Assembly: GCF_030035675.1 (NCBI RefSeq)
Contig: NC_084489.1
Coordinates: forward strand, 36,230,001-36,294,000
Direction: 5' to 3'
Length of the DNA stretch: 64,000 nucleotides
Source of the DNA: Rhineura floridana
Taxonomy: Eukaryota > Chordata > Lepidosauria > Squamata > Rhineuridae
Translations under genes and position numbers: made by a program
Part shown: positions 20,041 to 32,106 of the stretch, in pieces
Position numbering within the stretch: position 1 is the first letter of the stretch
How the letters are laid out: each line of letters starts with the position of its first letter
The notes under the pieces: generated by a model
The model's database searches: none
What the model was told of the DNA's origin: nothing
Seen by the model: only the letters and a program-made list of their open reading frames with translations

Positions 20041-21229
20041 CAAGGCTCGGAGCAATCCAAACTAGGGATCTTGGATAAGCAGTGCCCAAGGATTGAGTCC
20101 TCAACAGATTCACAGGGCTTTGGATGTAACAGTTCCCAAACCACTGGTATACTGACTCAAAATGCCCAGGTTCAGAACTTCCTGCACTTTATCACTAGCA
20201 GGAAAACCAGTAGCAGCTTAAAATTTGCTTTGGTGAAGCTCAGTCCCCCACCACCAGTGGCACTACGCTCTGCTGGCAGAGGTCAGTAAAGAGAAACATA
20301 CTATCCTATCCCTATTCTCAACCAATAACATTGGAGAGGTTCTCTTGTTTTTTACATCTTATCTTCAGGCCACAGTCTTGCATAATTTGAAAAAGACAGC
20401 ATGGGTGGGGATAACTTTCTCCATGATGAGTTTACAAGTACTGAAATAGCAATTGCTCATATTTTTGCTTTAACATTGTGGTAGAAATTTGCCCGAGTTA
20501 CACATTTTTAAGTCCCACTGATTTCAGTGGTTAAGTAATAGTGTTATAATGTTTCCTTACAGGCATCTCATTAGTTTACAACATATTAAGAGTTGGAGTT
20601 ATCAGAGTGTACAAGCCAATGAGTCTGGATATGAATTTCTTTGAATGTACACTTTGTCAGTGTATTGACATAGTGTATTGAATTCTGAATCTAGAAAGCT
20701 CCTAAACAAATGTTATGATCTGCATATACCTGAAATCCATTGGCTTTCTGAAAATCACTATTCTATATCATTCATTTAAAATAAATATTTGTTTAATGTC
20801 AGAATAAAATCAGTAGAGGGCACCCTTCACTCAGCATTCTCTTTCATAACTATACTATGCAGAGGTCCAAATTTTTAATGGAAATTTTCTGTTTTGGGGC
20901 AGGGAAGCAGCTGAATTGTAATTGGACAATTTCATGTGGTTTTGAAAATATGTCAGTAGATTATACAATATTGAACAAAGTATTGACATACCAAATAAAA
21001 AAAATTAAATAATGGAACTTGCTGTGTCTGTCATTTTAAAAGCATTGTAATTAATAGGGAGTTTATTTCAATTATCAGTATGCCCAGTGGCCCTAACTCC
21101 CCCTCAATGCCCACCAAAAAAAAAAGCAAATGGATCCTTCATGAGTTTTAATGAGGTCTCTCGGGATGGTAAAAATGGTACACAGTTAAACTCCTACACA
21201 CCCAAAACAGACCACACATTTCAGCAGAG
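20041..21229. other. Intergenic, nothing recognised
   Basis: AT-rich; AATAAA motifs at about 20775 and 20805 could serve a long HACL1 3' UTR but nothing supports their use. Confidence 0.4.
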
Positions 21230-21495
21230 CTTAGAACATAAGAAGGAGCCTGCTGGATTAGAACTAACATCTGGCTTTCAAAAGTGGTCAGCCAGTGAGT
21301 CCAAGAAGACCAGCAAGAGAGTATGGAGGCAACAGCCCCCTTTCATTGTTTACTTCCTAGCAGGCATTTTAAGGAAATTGTTGGTTTTGTGATTATTTTA
21401 TTATTGTGTTTATTTTATGTTTGGTTTGCTTTTATGTACACCACTTAGAAATGCAATTGATTAAGCAGTATATAATTATTTTAAATTAATTAATA
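21230..21495 (+). repeat. SINE-like fragment and L2 tail
   Basis: AACATAAGAAGGAGCCTGCT at 21235 is the start of the squamate SINE-like family, then it decays. TGTACACCACTTAGAAATGC and AAGCAGTATATAATTATTTT at 21435-21480 is an L2/CR1 3' end. Confidence 0.5.
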
Positions 21496-21559
21496 GTAAT
21501 TGATATTCAGAAGAATAAATGTTCCATTTATTTACTATTTATAACTAAAAGCTATTGAT

Positions 21560-21720
21560 TGATCTAGGCCTCAGCTGCACCATATACATTTAAAGCAGTA
21601 TCAGACCAAATAGTTGTAACTTCCCTTCAAGAATCCTGGGAACTGTCATTGGTGCTAACAGTTGTTGGGATAACCTGATTACCCTCCCAGAGCTACAATT
21701 CCCGGAGTGGGAATCTTCTT
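21560..21720. repeat. MITE of the AAGAATCCTGGGAA family
   Basis: ACATTTAAAGCAGTATCA, CTTCAAGAATCCTGGGAACT and GAGCTACAATTCCCGGAG. The same blocks recur at 24700-24895 and 42870-43445. Confidence 0.55.
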
Positions 21721-23121
21721 TCCAGCATCTGTTCTTTCTAAAAATCTGATTTTCTTCAGAGTTATTTCCCTTTTTATGAATGTCCTACCATATTCAATTA
21801 CTACATTTCCTTGTCACAATTTTTTTGCAGTAGATATATGGTGCCTTAAGGGCATCCAGTTCTTGGCTGAGTAAAGATTTAGGTTGCTTCCAGATAACCT
21901 GTTTGTTGAGCCCTGGTCCTGATTGGTTTGCTGGGAAGTTAGACAACATTGGCAATTTACTGAGCATTCATTCTGCTTTGTCTGTGAGGAGGTTAAATGA
22001 AGTTGCATCAAGCAAATGTTATCCCACATTTTCCAGTGCATTTTCCTGTCATTCCTTATCACAAAAAGTCTGATCTTTGGGAGAAGTAGGTTTGTTACGC
22101 AAGACCCCCCAATCAACTATAATTACACAACATGAATTTGCTGGTATGTGATTGTCACTATTTTTGGGTGGAATTCACTCTTGAAGTTCCCTGGATGTCC
22201 CAAGATCCACACATCACCACAACATCTCTCAAGTTACAGGGAGAATAGTGTGCATCCTTCTTAAAGAGTGATAATCCCCAAGAATTTTTCTAACAGTCTT
22301 ATCCAATTTTTTTGCCTTTTCTGCTTTTGAGGAAGGGATTTTATCATGCTGCAGAGATTCCACTTAAAACTTTCTCTAATAGCTCAATCTTAAATTATTT
22401 TGCTGTCAAAAGAATTTTGAGATTATTCCAAAAATTTAACTCTTACTGTTTGTTAGAAAAAATGGTGTTAGCACATTCTACTGATTCCAGGGGGCAACAG
22501 ACTTTTGGGGCACATTTGCAAACTGGAAACACTTGTGGGCACCGTGTATGTACTGCAACCATGCACAGAGCTAACTCTTCCCACCCCATCTGTAACCCCC
22601 TGAAATTACCACCACACCACAATTATTGGCTGCACTAAAAGTCTTCTTTCAAGCCTAATTTCAGAGGGGGAAGAACCAGGACTTTGTGGGCTCCAGGGAA
22701 GGCCTCTGCGGGCACATGTGCACCCACAGGCACAACATTGGCAGCCTATGGCCTAGTCATTCCAGTATGCAGGGTTATTGTCTGCTAAATAGAGGGCAAG
22801 AGTCAAAGCAAAGCTATGTAAACAGATTTGTTTTACAAACTTTTCTTCTTGAAAGACTCTCTTCAGCGGCATAATAATTATTTTGCCAGCATTTTCATAG
22901 TTTTTAAACTATATTTTCAAGGGCCAGCAGTTTGGCTTGTAAACATCCCTTTGAGGAAGTCAGGGTATAGATAAATGTGACCCAGGAGCCAATTGATTAT
23001 GGTAAAAAGGAGGAAATTGTAGATGTGTATTTTGTGTTTTTGTTTTTCAGTAGATAGCAAAAAAAGCTAACATATTAATCCTTTTCACCTGTATATTGAG
23101 AGTTTAATCTACCAATAAAAT
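21721..23121. other. Intergenic, unclassified
   Basis: 22485-22780 has repeat-like wording (GGGGCACATTTGCAAACTGG, GGGCACATGTGCACCCACAG) that I associate with an abundant squamate repeat but cannot classify. No genes seen. Confidence 0.4.
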
Positions 23122-23629
23122 TAGGGTTGCCAGGTCTCCAGTTTTTGCCTGGGGACTCTGGATTTTTGGGGTCCTCTCCAGGTGACTCACCTTAATCTCC
23201 AGACTCTCCGCTTTCATTAAAAAAAAATAAATTTCTAGATTGTCTGGTTCATGAGATATACACCAAAACGTCAGCTGCCCCTCCCCACAACTTCTGTTAA
23301 AGGAACTCATATATCTGGCTGCTCTAACCCCATCCTTTCAGGTTTGTAGCCAATAAGTAAAGCCAGGATTGTGATTTGTTGACCTCCAGGCAAGTGCGTA
23401 GACCCCATTGCAAGGCCAGAAAGCTGTTTTTTTCTTGGTTATCTGAAAATCTCATAAATTGAGTAAGTATATAGCTTTCAGTCTTTTTCTCTTTTATGTG
23501 CAGGACTCAAACAAGCTTAAATTTTCCTGGGCTGTTGAGGAGGGCAGAAAAAAAGGGGGTGTAAACCCTGAATGCCTAAGGAGGGAGTTTCAGTGTATTT
23601 ATTGTATAAATTCTTTGAAGAAATAGCTT

Positions 23630-23735
23630 ATAGTATAAAATGCCCAACGTGTTTCAGCCCATCAAGGGCTTTCATCAGGGGATTATAGTTGCTAAAAACT
23701 CTATATGCACCGGAGGTGCGAAAGTACAATACTGC
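23630..23735. repeat. GTTTCAGCCCATCAAGGGCT motif block
   Basis: AACGTGTTTCAGCCC, AAGGGCTTTCATCAGGGG. This short conserved wording occurs in several vertebrate transposons; I cannot tie it to one family. Confidence 0.35.
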
Positions 23736-24544
23736 AGCAATCAAGTAAATTCTCTAGTCTGTTGAGGAGGGCAGTGTTTTGAAAACATTCCCAATATGAA
23801 GCTGGGAGTAAAGCTGCAATTCTAATCCCACATATCTGGAATAAACCCCATTGAATTCAATAGGACTTACTTTTGAATAGACATGGCTAGGATTGTGCAG
23901 TAAATTGATGGGACTTTTGAATGAAAATAGCAATGAATTGTGTTTGTGTTGTAAATCTTTCTCTCCCCCTCTAATCCCATTTTTAAAGCAATTAGGCAGG
24001 GCTTACTTAGGTATCACTGTTTTTATTATGTAGGAAACTAATACTGGTCTTATTTTTTTTAAATGTTCTGCAGTGACCAACTGGTTTTGACAATAAACTA
24101 TTATACGGGGTCTATGTATTTTTACATCTTCAGTGTGCATGTGTATATGGAGTCTTTCCAATAACCCTGTTAGGTAGGTTGCCAACTGGAAACCAAGGCA
24201 GCTCACAATAAGGAATAAATCCCTTTAAAATCCAATAACCATAAAAACAAGTATAAACAGTTGCAAAGCAGCTTAAAGTGGCATGATTCTGAAATTTGGG
24301 TGGATGAATTAAGTTCCTTATCACTTGAGGGTGCAGTCATGTGCACACTTTCCTGTTTCAGTAAGGCCCACTGAGTAAACAAACATAGGATTGCACTATA
24401 AGTATCTTTACAGGTTGTGTAAATAATAAACGTCTTTGAGAGTCATGTTTATATAAATATTTCTTCATACTATGTCCCAATAAGTATCTGACTTCACACA
24501 ATAGTTGTATATTATTGTTTCCTTTACATTTTAAGTGTGCCCTT

Positions 24545-24655
24545 CTTCCTTGGGGTGGGCATGATTCCTGTTGTTTTCATCCTGAGGGGCAGATAGGCTG
24601 AGAGATGGTGAGTAGCCCATGGTCACCCAGTAAACTTTATAGATCATTTCCATTT
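24545..24655 (-). mobile_element. MIR/CORE-SINE-like trace, antisense
   Basis: GAGAGATGGTGAGTAGCCCA, then TGGTCACCCAGTAAACTTTA parallels the core of the SINE at 58015-58240 (GTGACTGGCCCAAGGTCACC). Confidence 0.4.
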
Positions 24656-24699
24656 TAAAAATTAATGAAAATTATTTACATGCAGGCAAAGTTTATTAA

Positions 24700-24895
24700 G
24701 TAGATCCACACAATACATTTAAAGCACCTCCAAGTCGCATTTAAAGTGCATGACTTCCCTCAAAGAATCCTGGGAAGTGTAGTTTCCCCCTCACAGTTAT
24801 AGTTCCCATCACCCTTAACAAACTACAGTTCCAATTATTCTGTGATGGGATTTATGTGATTCAAATGTGTGTTGAATGTGCTTTAAATGAATGGT
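24700..24895. repeat. MITE of the AAGAATCCTGGGAA family
   Basis: ACAATACATTTAAAGCACC, CTCAAAGAATCCTGGGAAGT, GTGTAGTTTCCCCCTCACAG, with the inverted end GTGCTTTAAATGAATGGTGT. Confidence 0.6.
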
Positions 24896-25149
24896 GTGCA
24901 TTCATTAGTGAACTGAAAAGACAATTTTAAAATATACCTTTTTAAACAGGGAAAGGGCTCAGTGATAGGGCACATGCTTTGCATGCAAAGGTCCAAAATT
25001 CAATCTCTGGAAAACACTATTGCCTGGAATCCTGGAGAGCCAATGCTAGTCCGTGTGATCAGTACTGAGCTATGTGGTAGTAAATCGCCTGAGTCGGTAT
25101 AATGCAGATTCCTTTGTTCCTACAAGTGGAAAGAGACCAAGGGCCACAG

Positions 25150-25680
25150 TGACTTCAAAATTTATTTATGTATTTTATTTACAACATTTATAAACAGCTT
25201 TATTGTAAAAAAATCTCAAAGCAGTTTACAGAAGGAATTAAAATTATTGGCAAAAATTATTGGTAGGTATTTTAAAACATTCAAAATAATAAAACCAACA
25301 ATGAGTTAAAACAGATAAAATACACAATAGCTTCTACATGCCTTGGTAGGCTTGCCTAAACAAAAAATGTTTTTAGCAGGTGTCAAAAGGAGTACAATGA
25401 AGGTGCCTGCCTAATGTCAATAGGCAGGGAGTTACAAAGTGTAAGTGCTGCCATACTAAAGGATCGATTTCTTATAAGAGCAGAACAACTACTATGTGGC
25501 AGCCATAACATGGAAAGCACACCTTGAACTTGACCTGGTAGCAAATCCACAATCAGTGCAGATTTCAAAGCAGATATAGTATGTGCTGAAAGGGTCTCAC
25601 CCATATCAGCAATTGTGCTGCAGCATTCTGCACTAACTGCAGCCCCAAGATCAGGTTGTGCTACATGGGGATTTCTGTGA
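25150..25680 (-). mobile_element. L2/CR1-clade LINE 3' end, antisense
   Basis: The minus strand reads FSMAALTLCNSLPIDIRQAP, then SLYSF, and a 3' UTR. An LWNSLP-like block near a stop is diagnostic for this clade. Old copy, inserted inside the 23122-26706 element. Confidence 0.65.
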
Positions 25681-26711
25681 CCTTGAATGACTAGCTGCCA
25701 GGTTTTTTTTAGTTTTGGTTTTTGGTTAGGAACCCTGACTGGTTGCAGGATGCTGAGTTTTCTGCCTTACCCATAGGAATCTTGTTTTGGTTGGTATGGT
25801 ATTGTGTTTAGGGAAGTATTGCTGTCTTTTGTTTTTCTTGTCTATTTGCATTTCATTTACCTCTGACCTCACTGCCTTACATCCATAAAAGCAATAACAG
25901 TGGTTCCATGTGCTCAGCTTAACCCCCTTAAATCCACTGATAATGCACCTCGTCGGTTGTTTGATAGTTCGTTTCTTGCCCAATAGTGGTAAAGGAGAAT
26001 TCACATATTGGGAAGTGTGGCTTCAACTGCTGTTGTTCCCAAGCTACTGCCTGTGAAGGTAGACCAACCCATTTGTGTTTTCTCTCAGTCAATTATTACT
26101 CTCTGGAACTGGGTTGGCTGTCAAAGTGAATTTATAGAAGCCCACAGGGTAGACAGAAAAGGGTAGAGAAACTTCTTACTCTTACTCATTTCCCAAACCT
26201 CTTTCTGCAGTGAAGGGTCAAGTCTATAAAGAGGTTTGGAACAGCCATGTTAAAAGGTAGGGGCAGGGCATTCTAGGCAGGGAGTTGCCAACCCTGCTTG
26301 GATATGGATATCTTTGCAGAGGATCTCTAGTCAAGATTTACCAACAGCACAATCCAAACTATCTACTCAGAAGTAAGTCCTATTGAGTTCTATGGGGCCT
26401 AGTCCCTTAGTAAGTGTGTTTAGAATTGCAGCCTTTAGGGTCATCCATCTTTAGTCCTGAGTGCTCCCATCTAACATCTCCACAACACTAGGTTCCCTTC
26501 TTCCTACAGTGGCCTTCTGGTGATTGGCCTGGTCTGAGGGCACTTAAACCCTTCTTGCCAGAAACAAGTAGGCTAGATTAAATGTTCCCTACCTAAGCTC
26601 CATCTTTGAGTTAAGATTTCTATCTTAACATATCATGTTTGATGACATCACTTGGGCCCGCCTCTGAAATCTCAGGGTTTGGGATGCTTCTGACCTGGCA
26701 ACCCTAAAAAT

Positions 26712-29698
26712 GTTTGTCTTTACTTATTAAATTCTGTTTGCTCACTTCCTTTTTTACTTCTCCCATTTTCTTTCTCTACTTTCCAAAATATTTTTCTCTC
26801 TCTCACCCCATTTTGCATATCTACCTAAAATCCTATCATTTGTCCTTTCTCCTACCACAGTCCCTAAAATTTTAGCTTTCTGCCATGTACCCTCCCGACC
26901 CATTATCTGCCCATATTTATTCTCTCTTTTATTCCAGTATCTATGCTGCTCATATGCCCATTGTGCTCCATTGTGTTTAGCCCTGTAAAAGATGCGGGGG
27001 GTATTGATGCATTTTTCATGCATCAATCCAAAGTACTTAGGATAGCATGTGTATAACCTACAAGTTTCTACACATGTGGGCTCCCTTCAGAGCTTTAGAT
27101 CAACACATGGAGATTGGAGGGCAGAGTAAACCAGCATAATGCAACCCCATCTCCTACCTACCCTCATACTGATAGCCATAGATATGGCATATGAACAGGG
27201 CTTGCTAGTTTGCTATACTGTTACAACCTTGAAACTTTCATTTAGCATGAACAATTTGGTAGGTGCTGAATAAATCACAGAAGTAAAGCACTCATTACCC
27301 AAGCTATCTGGGACCAGGTCAGAAGTGAGTCCTATCAAGGACTGGTTTGCACAATCTTCCCTCCAGCTGAAACTTCTTGGTGCAGTCCTCAGATATCTGT
27401 GGACCACCTACAGTTTGGAGAGAAATACACACATGATCTAGTAGTTCATGCATCATGGCTATTCTTTTGCAATAGTCTCTCTCCACAATCAGTGCAGTAC
27501 CTTTTGTGAGATCATAATTGCAGATACGGCTGCAGAGTGCACCCATGCACTTCCAGCTAATATGATACTTTCTCCATGCAATCACTTGCACAAACAGGTT
27601 GCGTAGAAAAAAACTAGCACAAAACAGCTGTGGAAACTGGCCATTAACTCAAAGAGACTCACTTCTTGATAAGCATTCTTACAGTTTCAGACCATTTGGC
27701 ATACTATGACAGGAAACCCCAGCCATTTTCCCTCTATTGGTAGGTACATGCCACAGAAAGCTTTGGTGAATTGGGAGTTCCTTGCAGCAAATATCCAATC
27801 AGACATGTTCAAAAGTCTACGGTTGCAAGCCTACGTACACTTAGCTGGCTGGAAATAAACTCCTCCAAATGTGGAATGGAACATACTTCTAAGTAAATAT
27901 ACATAGGATTTTTCAGCAACTTATATTGCTTATATTGGATAAGGATAAAATCTAAAACGATAATGACTGTGGCCCAACATAGTTCGGTAAATTTAAGTCC
28001 ATGGATTTCAGTGGGCTTAAGTGTGCAGTGCTTATCTCTGTTTGGATTCTGGCCATTGTGTAAAGTGGCCTGTAGCCAGACTACTAGGATAGAGGCAGAG
28101 GGCAGAGATTGATAGCGGGATGGAATGGGGAGTGTCAAATAGCAATGGGAGAGCAGCTAAGATGAATCTAGGATGGTTCAGAAAATATATGTTTTTAAAA
28201 GTGTCACCAGAGTGTGCTTCCCACATCCATTCTAGGACTGGTCCCCATCTCACAAAGGCTTTTGTAAAATAAATTGAAAAAAATATGGCAACACTTACCA
28301 ACTCATGCAGCCTGCTTTCACTTATCTTTATGGTATCAGAAGCATAGAAATAGGACAATAATTATTCCACCTGAATTATTTTGGGAGCCTATCACCAGTA
28401 TTCATGCCACCTCAACTTCCTTGACAAATATATGATCCATGTTAATTGCTTTCTGGAATGAGAGAAAGGTGTCTGTGCAGACATTTAGCAAATACAAGAT
28501 CTTGGTATTTAAAAAAATCCAGGTCCCTTGTTAAATTGGCACTAGTATTCTACATACTTTAAAAAACAGATAATTATAAATTTTATTTTCTAAGCCAGGG
28601 CCTACAGCAATTAAATGAATTGAGGGTGTTATTTTCTGCACAGCTTGCACTGCAGACCTAAACTTGTGTTAAATTTAATAGATTAGTAGTCCTCGTCCTC
28701 ATTTTGCTGTGTTGTTAAAATTGTTTTCTCCTCTGCCCTGAAAAATGGCTGAAGTGTTTGCCACTCAACAAAAGCTATGTCCTCACAGAGGGGAGTGGGA
28801 TTACTGGTAGTTGTCCACATATTTATTTACCACATTCTTTCTGGTTTTTAGCTGCAGTGAAAGAGCTTCCAAGTCAAAACAAATGGAGCAGGAAGTAGTC
28901 CTCTTTTTTAACTGTATTGCTGCCATTCTTGGACACAAAGTTCATAAATCAAGACTGCATTCAGCTGTGGGGTTTATTGTGTTATTTCTGCTGATTATAA
29001 TGCTAGTGCCTCTGTCCTGATTTCAAATGTGCTTTTTACACTGTAGCACCTGTTGTGTTATAGAACTTTTTTTATTATATATCATACTAAATCATCATAT
29101 TATATATCATGCTAAATACCAATTACACCAGTGGCCATGGCGTGACACGACAGCAGATGTCATCAGTCATGACACCAACCTCTGTATGCTGGAATACCAC
29201 TCCAGATTTGGTTGTGTGAGCAGTGATCGTATGATCCCAAGAAAACCATGGGAAAAATAGAACACCAAACTTCTGCAATTTTCTGGATTAATGGGATTGC
29301 AAACAGGGGTTTTCTGGAAGCATTTAACATGGAGATGAGTGCTAAACTTCCACTTGATTCTGCTAGATTTTCAGAAGTGGATTTTGTGTCGTGCAAAATC
29401 ATGTAAAATGCAAAATGTAACTGGTAATGAAACATCAGGAAAATGGAATAAAGGTGCTGTCTGAATGTTATCTAAGCTTAAATTCAAAGACATTTTGCAC
29501 TAAATCTGGTTGTTTTAATCATTCGTCCAAAAGTGCCACCAGCAAAAAAGAGTAAACTGATGTAGGATAATGCTTTAATATATTGGGGTAGTTATTGCAG
29601 GCTAATTCCTATGTGAGTAACTGAAAAGGGGGTATTTCAAGCTCTAAGAGAGCAGAGGTTACCAGCTGTTCCAGATTAGTGGTGGGGAATATCTAATT
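26712..29698. other. Intergenic, no gene recognised
   Basis: 3 kb of AT-rich DNA with short open frames but no similarity that I recognise. A short MITE trace lies at about 27850-27920. Confidence 0.45.
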
Positions 29699-30359
29699 CA
29701 GGGTGCTTTCACACTGCACTTTATTCCGTTATTCTGACGATTTCTTACCTGGTAATTTGCACATTATATTTGAGCTTTCACACAACATACTGGGTAGCTC
29801 TGGAATTCTGGTGGAATGTAGTGCAAGCGTAGCGCTAATTTCCGCAATAAATGATACCAGAAATAATCCGTTAGCAAGGCTGGGAACCCGGAAGATCGCG
29901 GGAGTGTTTCGCCAGCTGCTGCTGCTCACATGTAAGGCATCCCACCATGCAGTGCGTTCCCGCCCTTTAGTTGCGCAGGGTTTTTTTTTTTTTTTTTGCC
30001 TGATGAATGTTGTACCAGTATTCCGGCATCGGCGCAAATAGCAGCAGCATTTCCCACACACACACGTCTTGATACAACTAAAACAATTTTAAAAGTCAGA
30101 TCCTAAAGGGAGAGGGCTTTCATGGCGATGGGACAAGATCTTAGTCCTCCTACGCAGTGGGGAACAGTGCATGGGTGAGGGACCAAAACAAGCTGTGTGA
30201 AAGACAGTTGTGCGAAATGCCGCTATATCGGCTGAAAAAGTACTGTTCCTTATTGCAACAGGTACTGCAGTGTGAAAGGGATTTTAGAACTCGGGACAGA
30301 AGCGCTACCTTTTTAATCTATTAAACTAGTGCTATTAGCTGCATGTGTGAAAGCAGCCA
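29699..30359. mobile_element. DNA transposon-like repeat with GTGCTTTCACAC ends
   Basis: The left end GGGTGCTTTCACACTGCA and right end GCATGTGTGAAAGCAGCC are imperfect inverted repeats. The inside has another CTTTCACACAACATAC and a TGTGTGAAAGACAG, so the unit is self-complementary. A T run of about 17 lies at 29981-29997. No target duplication could be settled. It lies 1.6 kb upstream of COLQ exon 1. Confidence 0.5.
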
Positions 30360-30755
30360 GGCCATTTGTAACAAACTTGACACTCTCCAATCGTGCGATG
30401 TATTTTGTATCGTCTGATCATCATTCTGACCTGACTTGCCACTTTCCACTGTCTGTGGCCTTCCTAGGGTTAGCCTTAAATGTTTACATTTTTAACCTAC
30501 ATGGTATGTATTTGATGTACAATTCACCCTAAGACTATGGTGGAATTAAACATGTCAAAAATAGGCAAAATATATTAAAATATGTTTAAAAAGCTATTTT
30601 TCTTTGCTTATCTTAGCTGTTTTGCTCTCTTATTAATTTTCATGGTCTTTGGCCCTGCCCCTTTTTGTATCTGGCCCTGTCCACCATCAGAACATGGGCC
30701 CCAGAAGGGTAGCCAAGTTTGAATCTGGGCCTCAGGCTGAAAGTGGTTCCTTACG

Positions 30756-31174
30756 CAGAGCCGCCCCTAGGCACTGGGAAGCGGGGCAGTTGCCCTGGGC
30801 CCCGCGCTTTGGGGGCCCCCCGTGCTTGGCAATCTGCTCACCAGCCGGCTCCTCCCTCCCTGCCTGCTCACCTTCGCCATGCCAGGCAGGGCGCAGCGCT
30901 CGCTTGCTCTCTTTCTCTCCATCCGGGACAGGGGCTTGCTCGCCTGCCCGCCCGCCCGCCTGCCATGCCGAAGCTGCCGCCGCCACCGCCACTTCTGCTG
31001 TGGTCAGCAAGCGGTAGCCGCCCCAGGGACAGCGAGCTGGGCCAGCAGTTCCGGGACTGGTGCCTGCGCACCTATGGTGACTTGGCCAAGACCAAGACGG
31101 TGACCTGGAGCAAATGTGGGGGGCCCCCAACTATGCTTTTGCCCTGGGCCCCGCACATGCTAAGGGAGGGCCTG
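30756..31174 (+). mobile_element. GC-rich hAT MITE carrying a host-exon-like segment
   Basis: The left end CAGAGCCGCCCCTAGGCA and right end (reverse CAGGCCCTCCCTTAGCATG) are hAT-style CAG..CTG inverted ends. The flanking octamers TCCTTACG (30748-30755) and TCCTTACC (31175-31182) match at 7 of 8. The interior is strongly GC-rich, unlike the surrounding DNA, and includes an exon-like stretch at 30965-31117. Size 419 bp; no transposase. Confidence 0.7.
30965..31117 (+). pseudogene. NOL4/NOL4L-like N-terminal exon fragment inside a hAT MITE
   Basis: The frame from ATG 30965 reads MPKLPPPPPLLLW.., then SELGQQFRDWCLRTYGDLAK and TKTVTWSKC, before running into the transposon end. As I recall, the N-terminus of nucleolar protein 4 contains QFQDWCLRTYGDSGKTKTVT, so about 20 consecutive residues agree closely. 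Known NOL4 continues RKKYERIVQLL; here the match stops at TKTVT. The most likely reading is that the element copied part of a NOL4-family first exon and its GC-rich upstream sequence. There is no downstream exon, so it is not a working NOL4 gene. The match is from memory; a search is needed. Confidence 0.6.
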
Positions 31175-31182
31175 TCCTTACC

Positions 31183-31800
31183 CCTGACTTGGGGACCCTC
31201 ACATTGCTTAGAAGTTTATTAAGAGCTTCCACAATCGTGACATACTAGCTTCCTGAAAAGACAACTTGTCCTCCACCACCATTGTTTTCCTACAATAGGA
31301 AATGTGGAAAGGGTTCCTAGAAGATGGAAAGTGTGAAAACTACAGTCTCGTTTTTTTACTCTCTTTAGCTACTGAAGATCCAGAACACTTTATTATTTAT
31401 TTATCCACCATTAAAATCTCTCATAACTACAACCATAATAATGTACAATATTAAATGGCACTATGAACATCTTTGTACGTATAGTTTGTTAAGCATGCAA
31501 AATCCTGCAATGAATTATATAAAAAGGAAGCAAGTACAGAAACACAAGGTGTTGTTATGCCCTTATCCCTAGTCTTGAACAATTCATTTGCAGGACCAAG
31601 GCGAGGGGGGGGGGAGAAGACAATTAATTAATGGAGCTCTCTCAGTGATTGTCTGGTTGTCGATCAGAGATGTGGTTCCCCACTCAGCTTAAAATCACAA
31701 CCTTGTTCCCTTTATTAATCCTCTGACTATGTTTTAATAGCTGGTATTTGTGATGGGGGCATCTGATCCAGTGCTTGAGTTAAATATAGCCCTCTCTAGT
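31183..31800. other. Region upstream of COLQ exon 1
   Basis: AT-rich sequence with a G run near 31607-31616. No convincing promoter element could be fixed; a TTAAATATAG at about 31781 is a weak TATA candidate. Confidence 0.35.
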
Positions 31801-32000
31801 GTAAGGAGAAGATTTAATGGGAAATAGTTGGCATTCTTTCTTTCTAAAGCTCACAGAGAGAGAGAGACAGAGACAGAGACATAAACATACCCAACCAGTG
31901 AGGGAGCGAAGGGAGAAAGCAAGCAAGGCAGACAGGCAGAGAAGACAGTGGACAAGGCATCAGGACCCTGCACATTGGAATTATACCGCTTGCAGCCAGA
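31801..32000 (+). other. Putative COLQ 5' leader
   Basis: Purine-rich, with (GA)n/(GACA)n runs at about 31855-31882, leading straight into the ATG at 32001. The transcription start is not defined by sequence alone. Confidence 0.4.
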
Positions 32001-32106
32001 ATGGTCATCCACAGCCGTGTTGCTTTGGGATTTTATCTTCAGCTCTTTTTCTGCTTTGCTGTATCTCAGCCCTTCTTTGTTGACAATGTCTTCTCAATTT
32101 CAGCAG
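32001..32106 (+). CDS. COLQ: COLQ exon 1, signal peptide
   Basis: Reads MVIHSRVALGFYLQLFFCFA, then VSQPFFVDNVFSISA, against human [35 protein letters not shown]. A hydrophobic core YLQLFFCFAV follows a short basic N-terminus, as in a secretory signal. The donor is G|GTAAAT, phase 1. The longest frame here in another register (31948-32241) is a shadow. Confidence 0.93.

Larger units (their letters stand above)
23122..26706. mobile_element. Unclassified transposon with TAGGGTTGCCAGGTC inverted ends (composite, 3.6 kb)
   Basis: The left end TAGGGTTGCCAGGTC is the exact inverse of the right end (reverse of GACCTGGCAACCCTA), 15 of 15 bases. AAAAT flanks both ends (23117-23121 and 26707-26711), a possible 5-bp target duplication, though in AT-rich DNA. 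The right 560 bp are shared, inverted, with 48241-48870. Inside are later insertions: short MITEs, a MIR-like SINE trace and an antisense LINE fragment. No transposase was found. Confidence 0.55.

Noticed and set aside
21087-21392. 101-codon frame as a small gene
   Set aside because: No similarity, overlaps a SINE-like fragment and an L2 tail, no splice or initiation context.
30732-31130. 132-codon minus-strand frame
   Set aside because: Shadow of the GC-rich MITE interior; the + frame carries the NOL4-like residues.
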